Assembly: GCA_029959085.1 (NCBI GenBank)
Contig: JARWIR010000035.1
Coordinates: 4,012,501 to 4,076,500 of the forward strand
DNA length: 64,000 nt
DNA from: Nemophila menziesii
Taxonomy: Eukaryota > Streptophyta > Magnoliopsida > Boraginales > Hydrophyllaceae
Reading direction: 5' to 3'
Shown one piece after another: positions 33,534 through 47,032 of the stretch (its first letter is position 1; every line of letters starts with the position of its first letter). The notes beneath the pieces are model-generated. The model was not told where the DNA came from, did no database searches, and saw only the letters and a program-made list of their open reading frames with translations. The position numbers and the translations under genes are program-made.

Positions 33534-33773
33534 TTGACTATTAATCATAGTCACAATGGAAACTATGTCATGAGATACACTGAGTATACATATCAATTTG
33601 ATCTTGGTCATGATGGGAAGGTATTTTTTTACAGTCTTAGCTTTGGATTGTTCTCTTATTCTCAGTGTGATAACATTTCTAGTATTGACCTTACTCATGA
33701 ATCATATTACCACAAGTTTCATCTTTTTATCACTAACACCTTGACAGTTTTCTACCCAACATCTTTATTATAA
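33534..33773 (+). pseudogene. Anonymous conserved block 1, unit C, second copy (type 1)
   Basis: Reads NHSHNGNYVMRYTEYTYQFD, then SSIDLTHESYYHKFHLF, close to the copies at 16453 and 42646. Confidence 0.45.
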
Positions 33774-34579
33774 TGCCAGTCTTAAATGTTTCTTATTGTT
33801 GTTTATTTTTTTCTCATTTTTCGTGATATTAAACTCTCTGCACTAGTTTTTAATGGGAGGTTGGATTTTTAGAGTTGAGATGACTATGTTTGACCTTATA
33901 CTTAAATCATTTTTATTTTTGACATTTTTTGATCCTGAAAAGTGGATTTAGTGTATATTGTAGGGTTGGTGTGGACTGGAAAGTTGTGTAAACTTCAATT
34001 AAAAAATATAGAAACTCACTAATCGAAAACCAAAATAAGACTAGTGTAAGTTTAGATCCCTAAAGGGAAATTTTATGATAGAATATCCACAACCCTATAT
34101 ATTTAAGTCCCTCTTACAAATAATGTTAAGAATTTAAATCAATCGACTTTTGAAGATAACAATCTTGTCATAAAGGAATTTAAGAGCAGGAATACATGAA
34201 TAGCGAGGTTTGTTAATTATATTTTTGGATTGCATCCTCGAAAGTATTTTCAGCCTGTTGCGTTTATATGAGAATTACTAATAAAAGAATCTCCACATAT
34301 GTGCATCTTGAAAAAACATTTAATATGCTTTTAGATCCCTTAAAGAAACTTTTAGGTGAAGCGCCATGAGTGCGTTTCTAAAAAAATACTTAAAGTGCAT
34401 ATATACCCCTTAAAAATACTTCAACTAGTTTTGCCACATTTTTTTGTACTTTTGTTCACTTAGTTTAAAAGAAAAATTATTCCTTTACAGATTCTTAGTG
34501 TGAAAACGATAAATTTGAATTTCAAAATACAAACTATGACGCGTATATAGTCTGTTTTTTATTTGCAAATCAAAATTTT

Positions 34580-34781
34580 ATTAAAATGGATCAACATCCC
34601 TTTTTCTTTACAATTTTCTCAGGCCTTAAGATTTGCTAATTCTACATCTTTTTGTTGGCCAACCTACAAGATAGACCCGTCTAAATACCACGTGTTAACG
34701 TCAATCCACTCACCAAGATGCGATGAGTGGTATATGTTTTTTTCTCTAGCCAGAATCGATATCGCGAACAATGACAGCTAA
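34580..34781 (+). pseudogene. Anonymous exon-like block 3, unit C
   Basis: Same acceptor-like start (aattttctcag) and frame ALRFANSTSFCWPTYKID as unit B, with an open end at a stop near 34779. Confidence 0.45.
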
Positions 34782-34851
34782 CATACATTTTACACGGAGA
34801 TATTTCTGAATCTTATAAATATTTTCCTAAAAGTATTAAAGGAAGAATTTA

Positions 34852-35040
34852 ATGAAATTTATGGTTTTTTTTAATTTTACCAATTTCGACTGCTAATGAA
34901 CTATATAATAGCGATGCCAATACATTAGTGAGCACCGCTTATACAACTCACTCACTCTTCTCTCTCTATCTCTCTCCACTCTCTTTCTTTATCTCCCCAC
35001 TCACTCTAGCTCCAATTTCAACACTTAACATATCAGCTCG
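34852..35040 (+). other. Conserved block 4 with a pyrimidine-rich tract, unit C
   Basis: Start-like ATG followed by the CT-rich run at 34960-35000. A one-base expansion of the T run near 34867 closes the frame seen in unit D. Confidence 0.35.
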
Positions 35041-35049
35041 CGAACCTTA

Positions 35050-36870
35050 ACCTGAAATTTAACATGTAAGAATAAAAAATAAATAACTTAGTAAATTGTT
35101 AAGCCACTATTGGTTAAATATTATGGTGAAATGAGAGTTATTAAGTATAAATGAGTTTTTTTAAGGCCTAGATCAAGCATAAATATGAAATTAATTATAA
35201 ATGTACCTGAAGTAAAGGTTGTGTGAATAAAGATGAAGGAGAATGGTACATGAAATTCCAGTGGATTTAATGCAAGAGGAAAAAGAAAAATAGATTTTTT
35301 GAGTTGAAAAAGATTGGAAGATTTTCCTAGTTTTTGGAGAATACTAAAAGACTATCACACTAGATGTCTAGATCTATCTTTCTGGCTAAGGTTGTCATAT
35401 TTCTTATGTTCTAGCTTATCAGGAAAGGAACCATAGCGCCCGTTCATTTGTACCTTTATTTATATATATATCTGAAAAACCGGTAATATAATTTTAATTT
35501 TAAAAAATAAATTAAACACCAAATAAATAGATATTTTTGGAGATAAAAACAAACTAAAAAAATTAAAATCTTATTATTAATTCGTTTTTATTAAATTTTT
35601 ATTATTAAGAATATTGATATAGGAACTCATTAATTGTATAAAAAATAAATAAATTATAATAAAATGGCCCACGGGTGAAAAATATAGACGGAAATTTTGA
35701 TCTAATTTATACAATCTTGGCCATTAATTAAATTAGATCTAATGGCTAGAAAGAATTAAATTTAGATCCAAAGACAAAAAAATATAGAGGAAAATAGGAT
35801 ATTTATATTTATATATGTTTCATACGTATTACTAAAAAAATCATATTAGTTTAATTGACATTCTATCAATTGTCAATAATGAAAATAATAATTTATTGAG
35901 TTGAATTAATTTACCATGGCTAATTCTATGTTATGTTGTCAATTTCGTTAAAGTTTAAAACACTAATAATCTAACAAACAATATTATAAAACTAAAACAG
36001 TTTTCTTTTTTTAAAATTCGTAGTCTAATTGTTAGTAAAAAAAATTTAGTCCTTACTCGTTTAAATTTACTATTACTGTGAAAAATGATTGTGTTAAACC
36101 AAATAACATGTATGGACAACAAGCTAAAAAAATAAAATATGTATGAATAATTAAATCTTAATTCACTTTTCATTTTTAAGATGATTAATTAACCATCATC
36201 ATAGCCACACATGTCTCAGTATTTTTTTTATTGATGGCTTTAATATTCTACAAGTCTATTTATAAAACAATTGCATAATTGTTAATTTGTATTCAAGTGA
36301 AAAATAAAATAAATAAATAACATCATCAATTTTAGAGAAAGGGGAAACAAACTAGAAATAGCTTTAAATATACAATATTATTTACTCATCATAGATTAAT
36401 GATAAATACTGTATAACATATTTCAAATTCTGATATGTATGTTAATATGTTTACCTGTTTCAACTTGTGAGCACGTACTAAAATGACATGACCATCAATC
36501 ATTTTGCTGCATATAAAAGTATATGAGTCAATATATATATATATATATAACATTGGATAATACAATTAAACTTTTATAAAATATTATAAAAAAAGTTAAA
36601 TTTTAAATCCTAATTTATAAATACAAAATAAATAACATCAATCAACATACTTTTTTTCAATATTTTTATTGTAATTATAAAAAAAATTAAATGAATAAAT
36701 TGTATTAAACATGAAAAAATCGTCAAAGTAATTTACCTTTTGCCAAATGAAGACGATTTTTTCTTATTATTTTTTCTTTTTGTTTATATTCTCTTATTCT
36801 ATATCCATCATGGTTGAAAAAAGACAGTAACAAAGATAAAAAATATTGAAGAAACGGTTTATTTAGAAGT
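35050..36870. other. AT-rich spacer of unit C, no gene seen
   Basis: Same spacer as in units B and D, with an (AT) run at 36531-36550. A 72-codon minus frame (35955-36173) is not kept open in other units. Confidence 0.6.
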
Positions 36871-36882
36871 TGGGGTGAGAAT

Positions 36883-37131
36883 TTGTCTATAGCGGCAAAG
36901 GACGAAATGACAGAGTTATGGTGTAGAGAATACGGGTGTTTTAAAAAGAAGGGTTTGTATATGGTGGAGGGCCTAATTATAGGCTTGTTTTGCTTTATCT
37001 TTTGGACCCTACTCGCTCAAGTATTGACCATCTATATCTCTAATCTTGGGCCTAATCAAACTAAACTAATAAAGACTTATAATGCAATGGGCCATATGTA
37101 CCAATACTCTATGTTTATTCTTTTTTTTTAA
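36883..37131 (+). pseudogene. Anonymous conserved block 5, unit C
   Basis: 82 codons open: DEMTELWCREYGCFKKKGLY, then a hydrophobic stretch GLIIGLFCFIFWTLLAQVLT. It includes the N-terminal part missing in unit B. Confidence 0.35.
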
Positions 37132-37407
37132 TTATTAAACTTTAAGTTTCATTGAAAATTTCTATTCATTAAGTAATGTGTTGTAGCATTTAGCAGATTT
37201 TAGTGAATATTACATTGTGTATCTTTTGCAACTACATTAAAACGTGAAGAACCATTCAAAATCTTTAATTAATAGTCAAAATGTCTAGCAAGAAAATTGG
37301 AAATGTGAAAAGCTATTAGTTCGAACATAGCACTTAACATTTCAACATAAAAAAAAAAGAAACTCAAACTCAGATTAATAGAAACCTCATGGGATGAGAT
37401 AATTTAC

Positions 37408-37780
37408 CTTGTTAACTAAAATGACGATTGAATTTGGGAATTCTCTAATACCTATAATGAGGAAAAGAGAAAATATTAAAGACAAAATCATGTTATAAAA
37501 TATAATCTCGACTAATGATAGTCCATCGGCTGGATCTGATCTCTCAACTAGTACGTGTACATGGTCTACACTATAAACAGTCACTTTAATTCTACAAATG
37601 ATAATATTAAATACGTGTTTTCAAAAAAAATTGAATAAGCAAAAAAAAAAATAATAGTCATAATGTATCCAAATAAGTCAAATAAATAAATATCCCAAAA
37701 ATGCTAAAATAACTACAGTAGTTATAGTTGTTCCAAATGACCTTAAATAACAAAAGAAGAAAAATCCATTTTCGATTCTA
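37408..37780 (-). pseudogene. Nucleotide-sugar transporter exon fragment, unit C
   Basis: VDHVHVLVERSDPADGLSLV and IREFPNSIVILVNK, ending at a GTAAAT donor (37407). The reading PADGLSLVE is nearest to the family's AEDGLSSVE. Confidence 0.65.
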
Positions 37781-37916
37781 ATGTTTAACAATTTTTTTTT
37801 TGAATACTTGAGTTGTAGGACTTGCTTACCTATTAAAGAATCGAAAAATTAATATCGAAAGTTGTGTGAGTCTTTTGATAGTGATATAAATTGGAATAAA
37901 TTGTTTTAGTATTTGC

Positions 37917-38110
37917 AGGGAAGGAAATTTGAAATTATGCTAGAGAAAGCTGATTAAGCAGATTTTCTAATTAATAGAAAAATCCATATTCCCCCTTATT
38001 GTTTAAAAGGGATAAATACTCGTATGATTTTCCAATTTGATACACCATTGCCAAAAGCATGCATGTTGGATGTCGGTTTGTGCCACCATACATAGATATA
38101 CAGTTAATTT
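37917..38110 (+). pseudogene. Anonymous conserved block 2, unit C
   Basis: GRKFEIMLEKAD is followed by an in-frame TAA (near 37955) unique to this copy. Confidence 0.45.
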
Positions 38111-41100
38111 TTTAAATTAAGAAAAAATTATTTGGAAAGCTTTGCTAAACTTGTTAATATGTCGTTGATGGCCTATGTGGATCTTAATGGGAAAAGAAGT
38201 GGTTTATCTCTCATTTTAAAAGATAATGATAATTGAATAGGTTATCTAGCTGTAAAAACATCATCCATTTCAATAGTTTTGTCGCTAATGTAGGGCTGGT
38301 CTTTAATTTCTTTGTTTATGGCCCCTACCAATGGTGAAAAAGATGATATCTTAAAATATTTTGTTTGATGTACATCTTCCTAGACATTCCATGGAATATT
38401 ACTAGATACTTTAACTTCTTAAGATATCCATCCAAAAAATGGAAAGGGTTGCGACTAAGGGGTAAAATTTGGACCTTTTTACTAATTTTATTGATAAAAT
38501 GTCTTTGTCTGATATTCCCTTTAAAGGGTGCTGTTTTTCTTGGTAAAATGGAAGAAGTATGTATAACCTATTTAAGCAATTGTTTAACAATGGTCTAGTC
38601 TATTTTTTATAATTTATTATGCTTTCCAAATACTATAAAATTTCCTTCAATAGTAGATATTGGTAATTCTTTGTTGGTCTGTATCGTACTATTTTTGATT
38701 AAAACTATAATATGTTCTTTTTATGACAAAACTTTATATCTGGCAGGTCTTGTTATTCTATTGTTGTTGAAACTTACATTGGATGTAAAAAATTTCTTGC
38801 CTTGACTAATGCTATTACAGAGTGTAGAAAAAAGATTTAAAATAACATATTTCATATTGAAAAGATTATTTAGGTAAATATAAATTTTATACTAAATCAC
38901 TAAAGAACTATTGACTCAAGGAAGGCCCGTCTTGAGCTCAGAGATGAAAGAATAAATAGATAATTCTTGGAAATAGAAATACAAAATATTTTCATGCATC
39001 CACGAAACTCAAAGGATTAAAACTAATATTTTGTGACTGGAATTATATGATTGTCATTGATTAGAAAAATCTAATAAAATTAGGCATGACATCACGTACT
39101 ATTTTTCTAATGTTATCCAATATATATGCACATATGATACTTCGCGTGTCATTTATAAAGTTCATGGATTGGTCAATGGTGATATCAATTTTGGTATTAT
39201 GAAACCAATGACTATGTATATTGTTAGAAAAGTTGTGTGGGATATAAATAAAGATTAAGCCTCGAGCCCATGTGGCTTCATTTATTATTTCTTCTGAAAA
39301 TATTGGAAAATGATAAAATTTAACAATATTGAGGGTTTTAACCAATCTAATGATGAATAATAGAAACATGATCTCTATTAATCTCACTTTAATTACCTTG
39401 TTCCAGTAGTTGATAGCCCAAAAAGTAGTGGTCAGTATATGGTAATATCTTACTTTCTCATAAGACGAGATATTATTTAACAAACAAGTACTCTCTCCAA
39501 TGTGGATATGTCTGAAAGTCTATGAATATTTGGAATGGATTTCATGTAGTCTCTTCTAACGAAAACGGTTTCTTACTGAGATGGATAGATTGTAATATGA
39601 TATCCCTTGGGTTATCTTTAGGTTTTTCTCGGCGTTTGCCTAATCATATAGAGAATTATCCATTCATATTTGCCTTTTATATTGTTTCATTTTTATTCTG
39701 CACCAAATTTCGTTTATATAGACAAAACAACACAAAGACACTAAAAACTTGATAAAATGAAAATTACTCAAATACGACAATTAAGCATGTGTTAGACCGT
39801 CATGTATAATCAAAATGATGTCTCTCTTATAGTAGATATTGTCACAAATAGAGAGACACTAGTTTCAGCCATAAAAGTCCAAGTGTATTTATTTGGGAGA
39901 TCAAAATATGTGCCTATATCACCTCTAAAGGAATAAGATGAAAAAGATATTGTTGTTCGAGGTTCATGAACGTTAATAGATGAATGTTCGAAAATGAATT
40001 TACTTTATAAACACGTGTCCATGACTATTTTTCAACACTATAATCAACCCAAAATCCTTATGTATGTGACTAAGCGCTTGCCCATATGGCATTTCTTGGA
40101 GAGAGAAAAAGCCTAGTTCCTTGGGTCTAGTCTGAAAGATGAAGTGACTTGGGAGTCAGTTCGTCAATCAAATAAAAATAAAACTCACGATCCAGATTTT
40201 ATGTTAGTGGTCTTCTTTCAGTTGTCGTGGGTCAAACCAATTTTGTTTTGCTAGAACATTGTGTGAAGGATATTACCGTCCAACGTAATAGGAACCTTAT
40301 ACTTCTTATATGAAAAAATGGATCCATAAATGGTGATGAGTACATTTTGGACCCGATTATATGCATGTATACAAACTTACTATAATAGCTTCATCGCTTG
40401 TCGATACACCATATATAACATCGTGTTGATGCAGCTTGTGGACCATTAAATATAAAATGACATAGGAGCACATTTATCTATATAAGTTATGATTGATCTC
40501 ACTAAAACGAATAACGAACTTCATTGGGAGTTCATATATGACACGAGAAGGAAGTTTTAATTTCCCCTTCATGGGTGTCTCTTATTATATTGATATTCCC
40601 TCTAACACTATGCAGGTTTTATGGAATAGGGAGACATGGACTTCATTCATGGGAATTTCCATGATAATCCGCTTGATACCTATATATTTGTATTCTACAT
40701 GGACTGTATTTTTCTTTATACATAGGCATTATGTAAGAAGGGTATACGAAAGTCTCTTTGCCTCCATAGGCGTAGGCCCTCAATATATCATACTTCATGA
40801 TGTTATTTGCAAAGGCCTCCGAGCCCCAAATTAAGATATTGAAAAAGACTATTCAGATATTTTCTAATGAAACGAGTCAAAAAATAAGTGCCAAAAAGTA
40901 TATCATCTATTTCTCTAAGAATGTTTACGAGGTATCAAAGGCATTTTATCGGACAATGATGGATATTCTTGAGTATAAACTTGGGAACGTATCCGACTAG
41001 CATTATAGGCACAGGACATCCCCAAAGGGATTCTTTAGAAATATCACTAATAATCTGAAGAAGAGTCCACTATAATAGAAAGAGAAAACTCTAACCATGG

Positions 41101-41390
41101 TATGGAGGATAACGTTACCACAGTATTTACTAAGTATTATTCCCACCTATACAATGTAGACCATCAAACTATTGTTACATGTGTATAAGAATATTGACCA
41201 CATTGTTCAAAATTATTTTTCGGGAGTGTTAGAAAAGGCTAGTAAATTATATTTGTTTGCCTGGGACAAGCTATGAAGGCAAAGACTGACGGGGACTTGG
41301 GTTGAAAGACATACGTATTAATAAAAAAGAATTTCTAGCTAAGTTAAGGTACATAGAGATATCCCTTTCATATGGTTTAATGCATTAAAA
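38053..41390 (+). pseudogene. LINE ORF2 remnant, unit D
   Basis: Endonuclease piece near 38485-38560 (NFIDKMSLSDIPFKGCCFSW), KVYEYLEWIS near 39515-39545, then SYFMMLFAKASEPQIKILKK (40788-40850), in which the two catalytic Asp residues expected between SYF and LF are gone. FSNETSQKISAKKYIIYFSK and YRTMMDILEYKLGNV follow. The thumb region (DKL, KTDGDLG near 41270-41305) carries two in-frame stops. Confidence 0.8.
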
Positions 41391-41433
41391 AAATTCACAA
41401 TCGAAGTATGCACAAACTTTGTGAAGCTATATA

Positions 41434-41673
41434 TTGACTATTAATCCAAGTAACAATGGAAAGTATGTTATGAGGTACACTGAGTATAAATATCAAATTG
41501 ATCATGGTCATGATAGAAATGTATTTTTTCACAGTTGTGGCTTTGTATCGTTCTCTTATTCTAAGTGCGATAACATATCTAGTCTTGAACTCACTCATGA
41601 ATCTTATTATCACAAGTTTCATGTTTTTATCACTAACAACTTAACAGATTTCTGCTCAACACCTTTATACTAA
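41434..41673 (+). pseudogene. Anonymous conserved block 1, unit D, first copy (type 2)
   Basis: NPSNNGKYVMRYTEYKYQID, with the HDRN variant where other copies have HDGN. Confidence 0.45.
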
Positions 41674-42416
41674 TGCCAGTCTTAAATGTTTCAAATTGTT
41701 GTTTCTTTTTTGATTATTTTTCGTAATATTAAAATCTATACACTAGTTTTTAATTAGAGATTGGATTTTTAGAGTTGAGATGACTATGTTTGACCTTGTA
41801 CTTAAATCATATTAATTTTTGACATTTTTTGTTCCTAAAAAGAGGATTTAGTGTATATTGTAGGGTTGGTGTAGACTAGAAAGTTGTGTAAACTTCAATT
41901 AGAAAATATAGAAACTCACTAATCGAAAACGAAAATAAGACTAGTGTAAGGTTAGATCCCTAAAGGGAAATTTTATGATAGAATATCCACTAACTTATAT
42001 ATTTAAGTCCCTCTTACTAATCATGTTAAGAATTTAAATCAATCCGCTTTTGAAGATAACAATCTTGTCATTAAGGAATTTAAGAGCAGGAATCCATGAA
42101 TAGCAAGGTTTTTTGGATTGCGTCCTCGGAAGTATTTTAAGTCTGTTGCGTTTAAATGAGAATTACTAATAAAAGAATCACCACATATGCGCATCTTGAA
42201 AAACATTTAATATGCTTTTAGATCCCTTAAATAAACTTTTAGGTGAGGTACCATGAGTGTGTTTCTGAAAAAACACTTAAAGTGCATGTATACCCCTTAA
42301 AAATACTTCAAATATTTTTGCCACATTTTTTTTTGTGCATTTGTTCACTTTGTTTAAAAGAAAAATTATTCCTTTACAAATTCTTAGTGTGAAAACGATA
42401 AATTTGAATGTCAAAA

Positions 42417-42600
42417 TTATTTTTCGGGAGTGTTAGAAGATGCTAGTAAACATATTAGTTGGCATGGAATAAGCTATGAATGCAGAAGATTGACGGGGAT
42501 TTGGGTTTAAATACATAGGTATTAAAAAATAAATTCTAGCTAGGTTAAGGTACCTAGAGATATCCCTTTCATATGGTTTAATGCATTAAAACAAAAAAAA
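42417..42600 (+). pseudogene. LINE 3' end, second copy in unit D (type 1)
   Basis: Junction gaatgtcaaaa/ttatttttcggg is the same as at 33304 in unit C, base for base, so both descend from one exchange. Repeats 41213-41370 in type 1 form. Confidence 0.85.
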
Positions 42601-42645
42601 TTAACAATCGAATGATGCACTTTAGAAACTTTGTGAAGCTATGTA

Positions 42646-42885
42646 TTGACTATTAATCATAGTCACAATGGAAACTATGTCATGAGATACACTGAGTATA
42701 CATATCAATTTGATCCTGGTCATGATGGGAAGGTATTTTTTTACAGTCTTGGCTTTGGATTGTTCTCTTATTCTCAGTATGATAACATTTCTAGTATTGA
42801 CCTTACTCATGAATCATATTACCACAAGTTTCATCTTTTTATCACTAACACCTTGACAGTTTTCTACCCAACATCTTTATACTAA
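42646..42885 (+). pseudogene. Anonymous conserved block 1, unit D, second copy (type 1)
   Basis: NHSHNGNYVMRYTEYTYQFD and SIDLTHESYYHKFHLF; near-identical to 33534-33773. Confidence 0.45.
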
Positions 42886-43689
42886 TGCCAGTCTTAAATG
42901 TTTCTTATTGTTGTTTCTTTTTTTCTCATTTTTCGTGATATTAAACTCTCTGCACTAGTTTTTAATGGGAGATTGGATTTTTAGAGTTGAGATGACTATG
43001 TTTGACCTTATACTTAAATCATTTTTATTTTTGACATTTTTTGATCCTGAAAAGTGGATTTAGTGTATATTGTAGGGTTGGTGTGGACTGGAAAGTTGTG
43101 GAAACTTCAATTAAAAAATATAGAAACTCACTAATCGAAAACCAAAATAAGAATAGTGTAAGTTTAGATCCCTAAAGGGAAATTTTGTGATAGAATATCC
43201 ACAACCCTATATATTTAAGTCCCTCTTACAAATAATGTTAAGAATTTAAATCAATCGACTTTTGAAGATAACAATCTTGTCATAAAGGAATTTAAGAGCA
43301 GGAATACATGAATAGCGAGGTTTGTTAATTATATTTTTGGATTGCATCCTCGAAAGTATTTTCAGCCTGTTGCGTTTATATGAGAATTACTAATAAAAGA
43401 ATCACCACATATGTGCATCTTGAAAAAACATTTAATATGCTTTTAGATCCCTTAAAGAAACTTTTAGGTAAAGCGCCATGAGTGCATTTCTAAAAAAATA
43501 ATTAAAGTGCATATATACCCCTTAAATATACTTCAACTAGTTTTACCACATTTTTTTGTACTTTTGTTCACTTAGTTTAAAAGAAAAATTATTCCTTTAC
43601 AGATTCTTAGTGTAGAAACGATAAATTTGAATTTCAAAATACAAACTATGACGCGTATATAGTCCGTTTTTTATTTGCAAATCAAAATT

Positions 43690-43893
43690 TTATTAAAATG
43701 GATCAACATCCCTTTTTCTTTACAACTTTCTCAGGCCTTAAGATTTGCTAATTCTACATCTTTTTGTTGGCCAACCTACAAGATAGACCCTACTAAATAC
43801 CACGTGTTAACGTCAATCCACTCACCAAGATGCGATAAGTGGTATATGTTTTTTTCTCTAGCCAGAATCGATATCGCGAACAATGACAGCTAA
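43690..43893 (+). pseudogene. Anonymous exon-like block 3, unit D
   Basis: ALRFANSTSFCWPTYKID and SPRCDKWYMFF after the ctttctcag acceptor-like site. E-to-K change relative to the other copies. Confidence 0.45.
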
Positions 43894-43963
43894 CATACAT
43901 TTTACACGGAGATATTTCTGAATCTTATAAATATTTTCCTAAAAGTATTAAAGGAAGAATTTA

Positions 43964-44161
43964 ATGAAATTTATGGTTTTTTTAATTTTACCAATTTCGA
44001 CTGCTAATGAACTATATAATAGCGATGCCAATACATTAGTGAGCACCGCTTATACAACTCACTCACTCTTCTCTCTCTATCTCTCTCCACTCTCTTTCTT
44101 TATCTCTCCACTCCCTCTCGCTCCAATTTCAACACTTAACATATCAGCTCGCGAACCTTAA
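43964..44161 (+). other. Conserved block 4 with a pyrimidine-rich tract, unit D
   Basis: 65 codons open (MKFMVFLILPISTANELYNS), with a hydrophobic start that could resemble a signal peptide, then the CT-rich run. Either a short reading frame or a leader; the evidence does not separate the two. Confidence 0.35.
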
Positions 44162-44169
44162 CCTGAAAT

Positions 44170-45960
44170 TTAACATGTAAGAATAAAAAATAAATAACTT
44201 TGTAAATTGTTAAGCCACTATTGGTTAAATATTATGGTGAAATGAGAGTTATTAAGTATAAATGAGTTTTTTTAAGGCCTAGATCAAGCATAAATATGAA
44301 ATTAATTATAAATGTACCTGAAGTAAAGGTTGTGTGAATAAAGATGAAGGAGAATGGTACATGAAATTCCAGTGGATTTAATGCAAGAGGAAAAAGAAAA
44401 ATAGATTTTTTGAGTTGAAAAAGATTGGAAGATTTTCCTAGTTTTTGGAGAATACTAAAAGACTATCACACTAGATGTCTAGATCCAACTTTCTGGCTAA
44501 GGTTGTCATATTTCTTATGTTCTAGCTTATCAGGAAAGGAACCATAGCGCCCGTTCATTTGTACCTTTATTTATATATATATCTGAAAAACCGGTAATAT
44601 AATTTCAATTTTAAAAAATAAACTAAACACCAAATAAATAGATATTTTTGGAGATAAAAATAAACTAAAAAAATTAAAATCTTATTATTAATTCGTTTTT
44701 ATTAAATTTTTATTATTAAGAATATTGATATAGGAACTCATTAATTGTATAAAAAATAAATAAATTATAATAAAATGGCCCAAGGGTGAAAAATATAGAC
44801 GGAAATTTTGATCTAATTTATACAATCTTGGTCATTAATTAAATTAGATCTAATGGCTAGAAAGAATTAAATTTTGATCCAAAGACAAAAAAATATAGAG
44901 GAAAATAGGATATTTATATTTATATATGTTTCATCATATTACTAAAAAAATCATATTAGTTTAATTGACATTCTATCAATTGTCAATAATGAAAATAATA
45001 ATTTATTGAGTTGAATTAATTTACCATGGCTAATTCTATGTTATGTTGTCAATTTCGTTAAAGTTTAAAACACTAATGATCTAACAAACAATATAATAAA
45101 ACTAAAACAGTTTTTTTTTTAAAATTCGTAGTCTAATTGTTAGTAAAAAAAATTTAGTCCTTACTCATTTAAATTTACTATTACTGTGAAAAATGATTGT
45201 GTTAAACCAAATAACATGTATGGACAACAAGCTAAAAAAATAAAATATGTATGAATAATTAAATCTTAATTCACTTTTCATTTTTAAGATGATTAATTAA
45301 CCATCATCATAGCCACACATGTCTCAGTATTTTTTTATTGATGGCTTTTAATATTCTACAAGTCTATTTATAAAACAATTGCATAATTGTTAATTTGTAT
45401 CCAAGTGAAAAATAAAATAAATAAATAACATCATCAATTTGAGAGAAAGGGGAAACAAACTAGAAATAGCTTTAAATATACAATATTATTTACTCATCAT
45501 AGATTAATGATAAATAATGTATAACATATTTCAAATTCTGATATGTATGTTAATATGTTTACTTGTTTCAACTTGTGAGCACGTACTAAAATGACATGAC
45601 CATCAATCATTTTGCTGCATATAAAAGTATATGAGTCAATATATATATATATATATTAATAACATTGGATAATACAATTAAACTTTTAAAAAATATTATA
45701 AAAAAAGTTAAATTTTAATTTCTAATTTATAAATACAAAATAAATAACACCAATAAACATATATTTTTTGAATATTTTTATTGCAATTATAAAAAAAATT
45801 AAATGAATAAATTGTATTAAACATGAAAAAATCGTCAAAGTAATTTACCTTTTGCCAAATAAAGACGATTTTTTCTTATTATTTTTTCTTTTTGTTTATA
45901 TTCTCTTATTCTATATCCATCATGGTTGAAAAAAGACAGTAACGAAGATAAAAAATATTG
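44170..45960. other. AT-rich spacer of unit D, no gene seen
   Basis: Same spacer as units B and C, including the (AT) run near 45640-45656. Confidence 0.6.
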
Positions 45961-45982
45961 AAGTAACGGTTTATTTAGAAGT

Positions 45983-46243
45983 TTGGGTGAGAATTTGTCT
46001 ATAGCGGCAAAGGACGAAATGACAGAATTATGGTGTAGAGAATACTGGCGTTTCAAAAAGAAGGGTTTGTATATGGTGGAGGGTCTAATTATGGGCTTGT
46101 TTTGCTTTATCTTTTGGACCCTACTCGCTCAAGTATTGACCATCTATATCTCTAATATTGGGCCTAATCAAACTAAACTAATAAAGACTTATAATGCAAT
46201 GGGCCATATGTACCAATTCTCTATGTTTATTCTTTTTTTTTAA
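45983..46243 (+). pseudogene. Anonymous conserved block 5, unit D
   Basis: 86 codons open, the longest copy: GENLSIAAKDEMTELWCREY, then GLIMGLFCFIFWTLLAQVLT. The 3' end runs into a T-run and a stop at an AT-rich stretch. Confidence 0.35.
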
Positions 46244-46516
46244 TTATAAAACTTTAAGTTTCATTGAAAATTTCTATGCATTAAGTAATGTGTTGTAGCA
46301 TTTAGCAGATTTTAGAGAATATTACATTGTGTATCTTTTGCAACTACATTAAAACGTGAAGAACCATTCAAAATCTTTAATTAATAGTAAAAAATTCTAG
46401 AAAGAAAATTGGAAATGTGAAAAGCTATTAGTTCGAACATAGCACTTAACATTTCAACATAAAAAAAAAAACTCAAACTCAGATAAATAGAAACATCATG
46501 GGATGAGATAATTTAC

Positions 46517-46890
46517 CTTGTTAACTAAAATGACGATTGAATTTGGGAATTCTCTAATACCTATAGTGAGGAAAAGAGAAAATGTTAAAGACAAAATCAT
46601 GTTATAAAATATAATCTCGACTAATGATAGTCCATCGGTTGGATCTAATCTCTCAACTAGTACGTGTACATGGTCTACACTATAAACAGTCACTTTAATT
46701 CTACAAATGATAATATTGAATACGTGTTTTCAAAAAAAATTGAATAAGCAAAAAAAAAAATAATAGTCATAATGTATCCAAATAAGTCAAATACATAAAT
46801 ATCCCAAAAATGCTAAAATAACTACTGTAGTTATAGTTGTTCCAAATGACCTTAAATAACAAAAGAACAAAAATCCATTTTCGATTCTAA
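46517..46890 (-). pseudogene. Nucleotide-sugar transporter exon fragment, unit D (reference copy)
   Basis: Members of this family carry nucleotide sugars across Golgi or ER membranes. Reading the minus strand from about 46870 down: a stretch like VVILAFLGY, then YVFDLFGYIM in a shifted frame (46775-46810), then VYSVDHVHVLVERLDPTDGL, SLVEIIFYNMILSLTFSLFL and REFPNSIVILVNK, ending at a GTAAAT donor at 46516. In plant UDP-sugar transporters the corresponding order is GDFSFDLFGY, VEKSGAEDGLSSVEIMFYN and GEFPNS. Frameshifts and the absence of the other exons show a captured, dead fragment. The match is by my recall of the family and needs a search. Confidence 0.68.
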
Positions 46891-47032
46891 TGTTTAACAA
46901 ATTTTTTTTTTTGAATACTTGAGTTGTAGGACTTGCTTACCTATTAAAGAATCGAAAAATTAATATCGAGAGTTGTGTGAGTCTTTTGATAGTGATATAA
47001 ATTGGAATAAATTGTTTTAGTATTTGCAGGGA

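Larger units (their letters stand above)
20836..38052. repeat. Tandem unit C (17.2 kb with insertion, 9.1 kb without)
   Basis: Begins at aaaagcatgcatgtt (20836). Removing the retrotransposon at 22581-30690 leaves about 9.1 kb, the same length as unit D. It shares with D an internal 1.2-kb duplication (second copy from 33304) and a deletion of about 123 bp in the LINE near 22215. Head and LINE are type 2, tail is type 1. Confidence 0.9.

Noticed and set aside
45983..46243. A functional small membrane protein (block 5)
   Set aside because: Frames differ between units by deletions, no start or stop is shared, unit E has lost the block, and no family is recognised.
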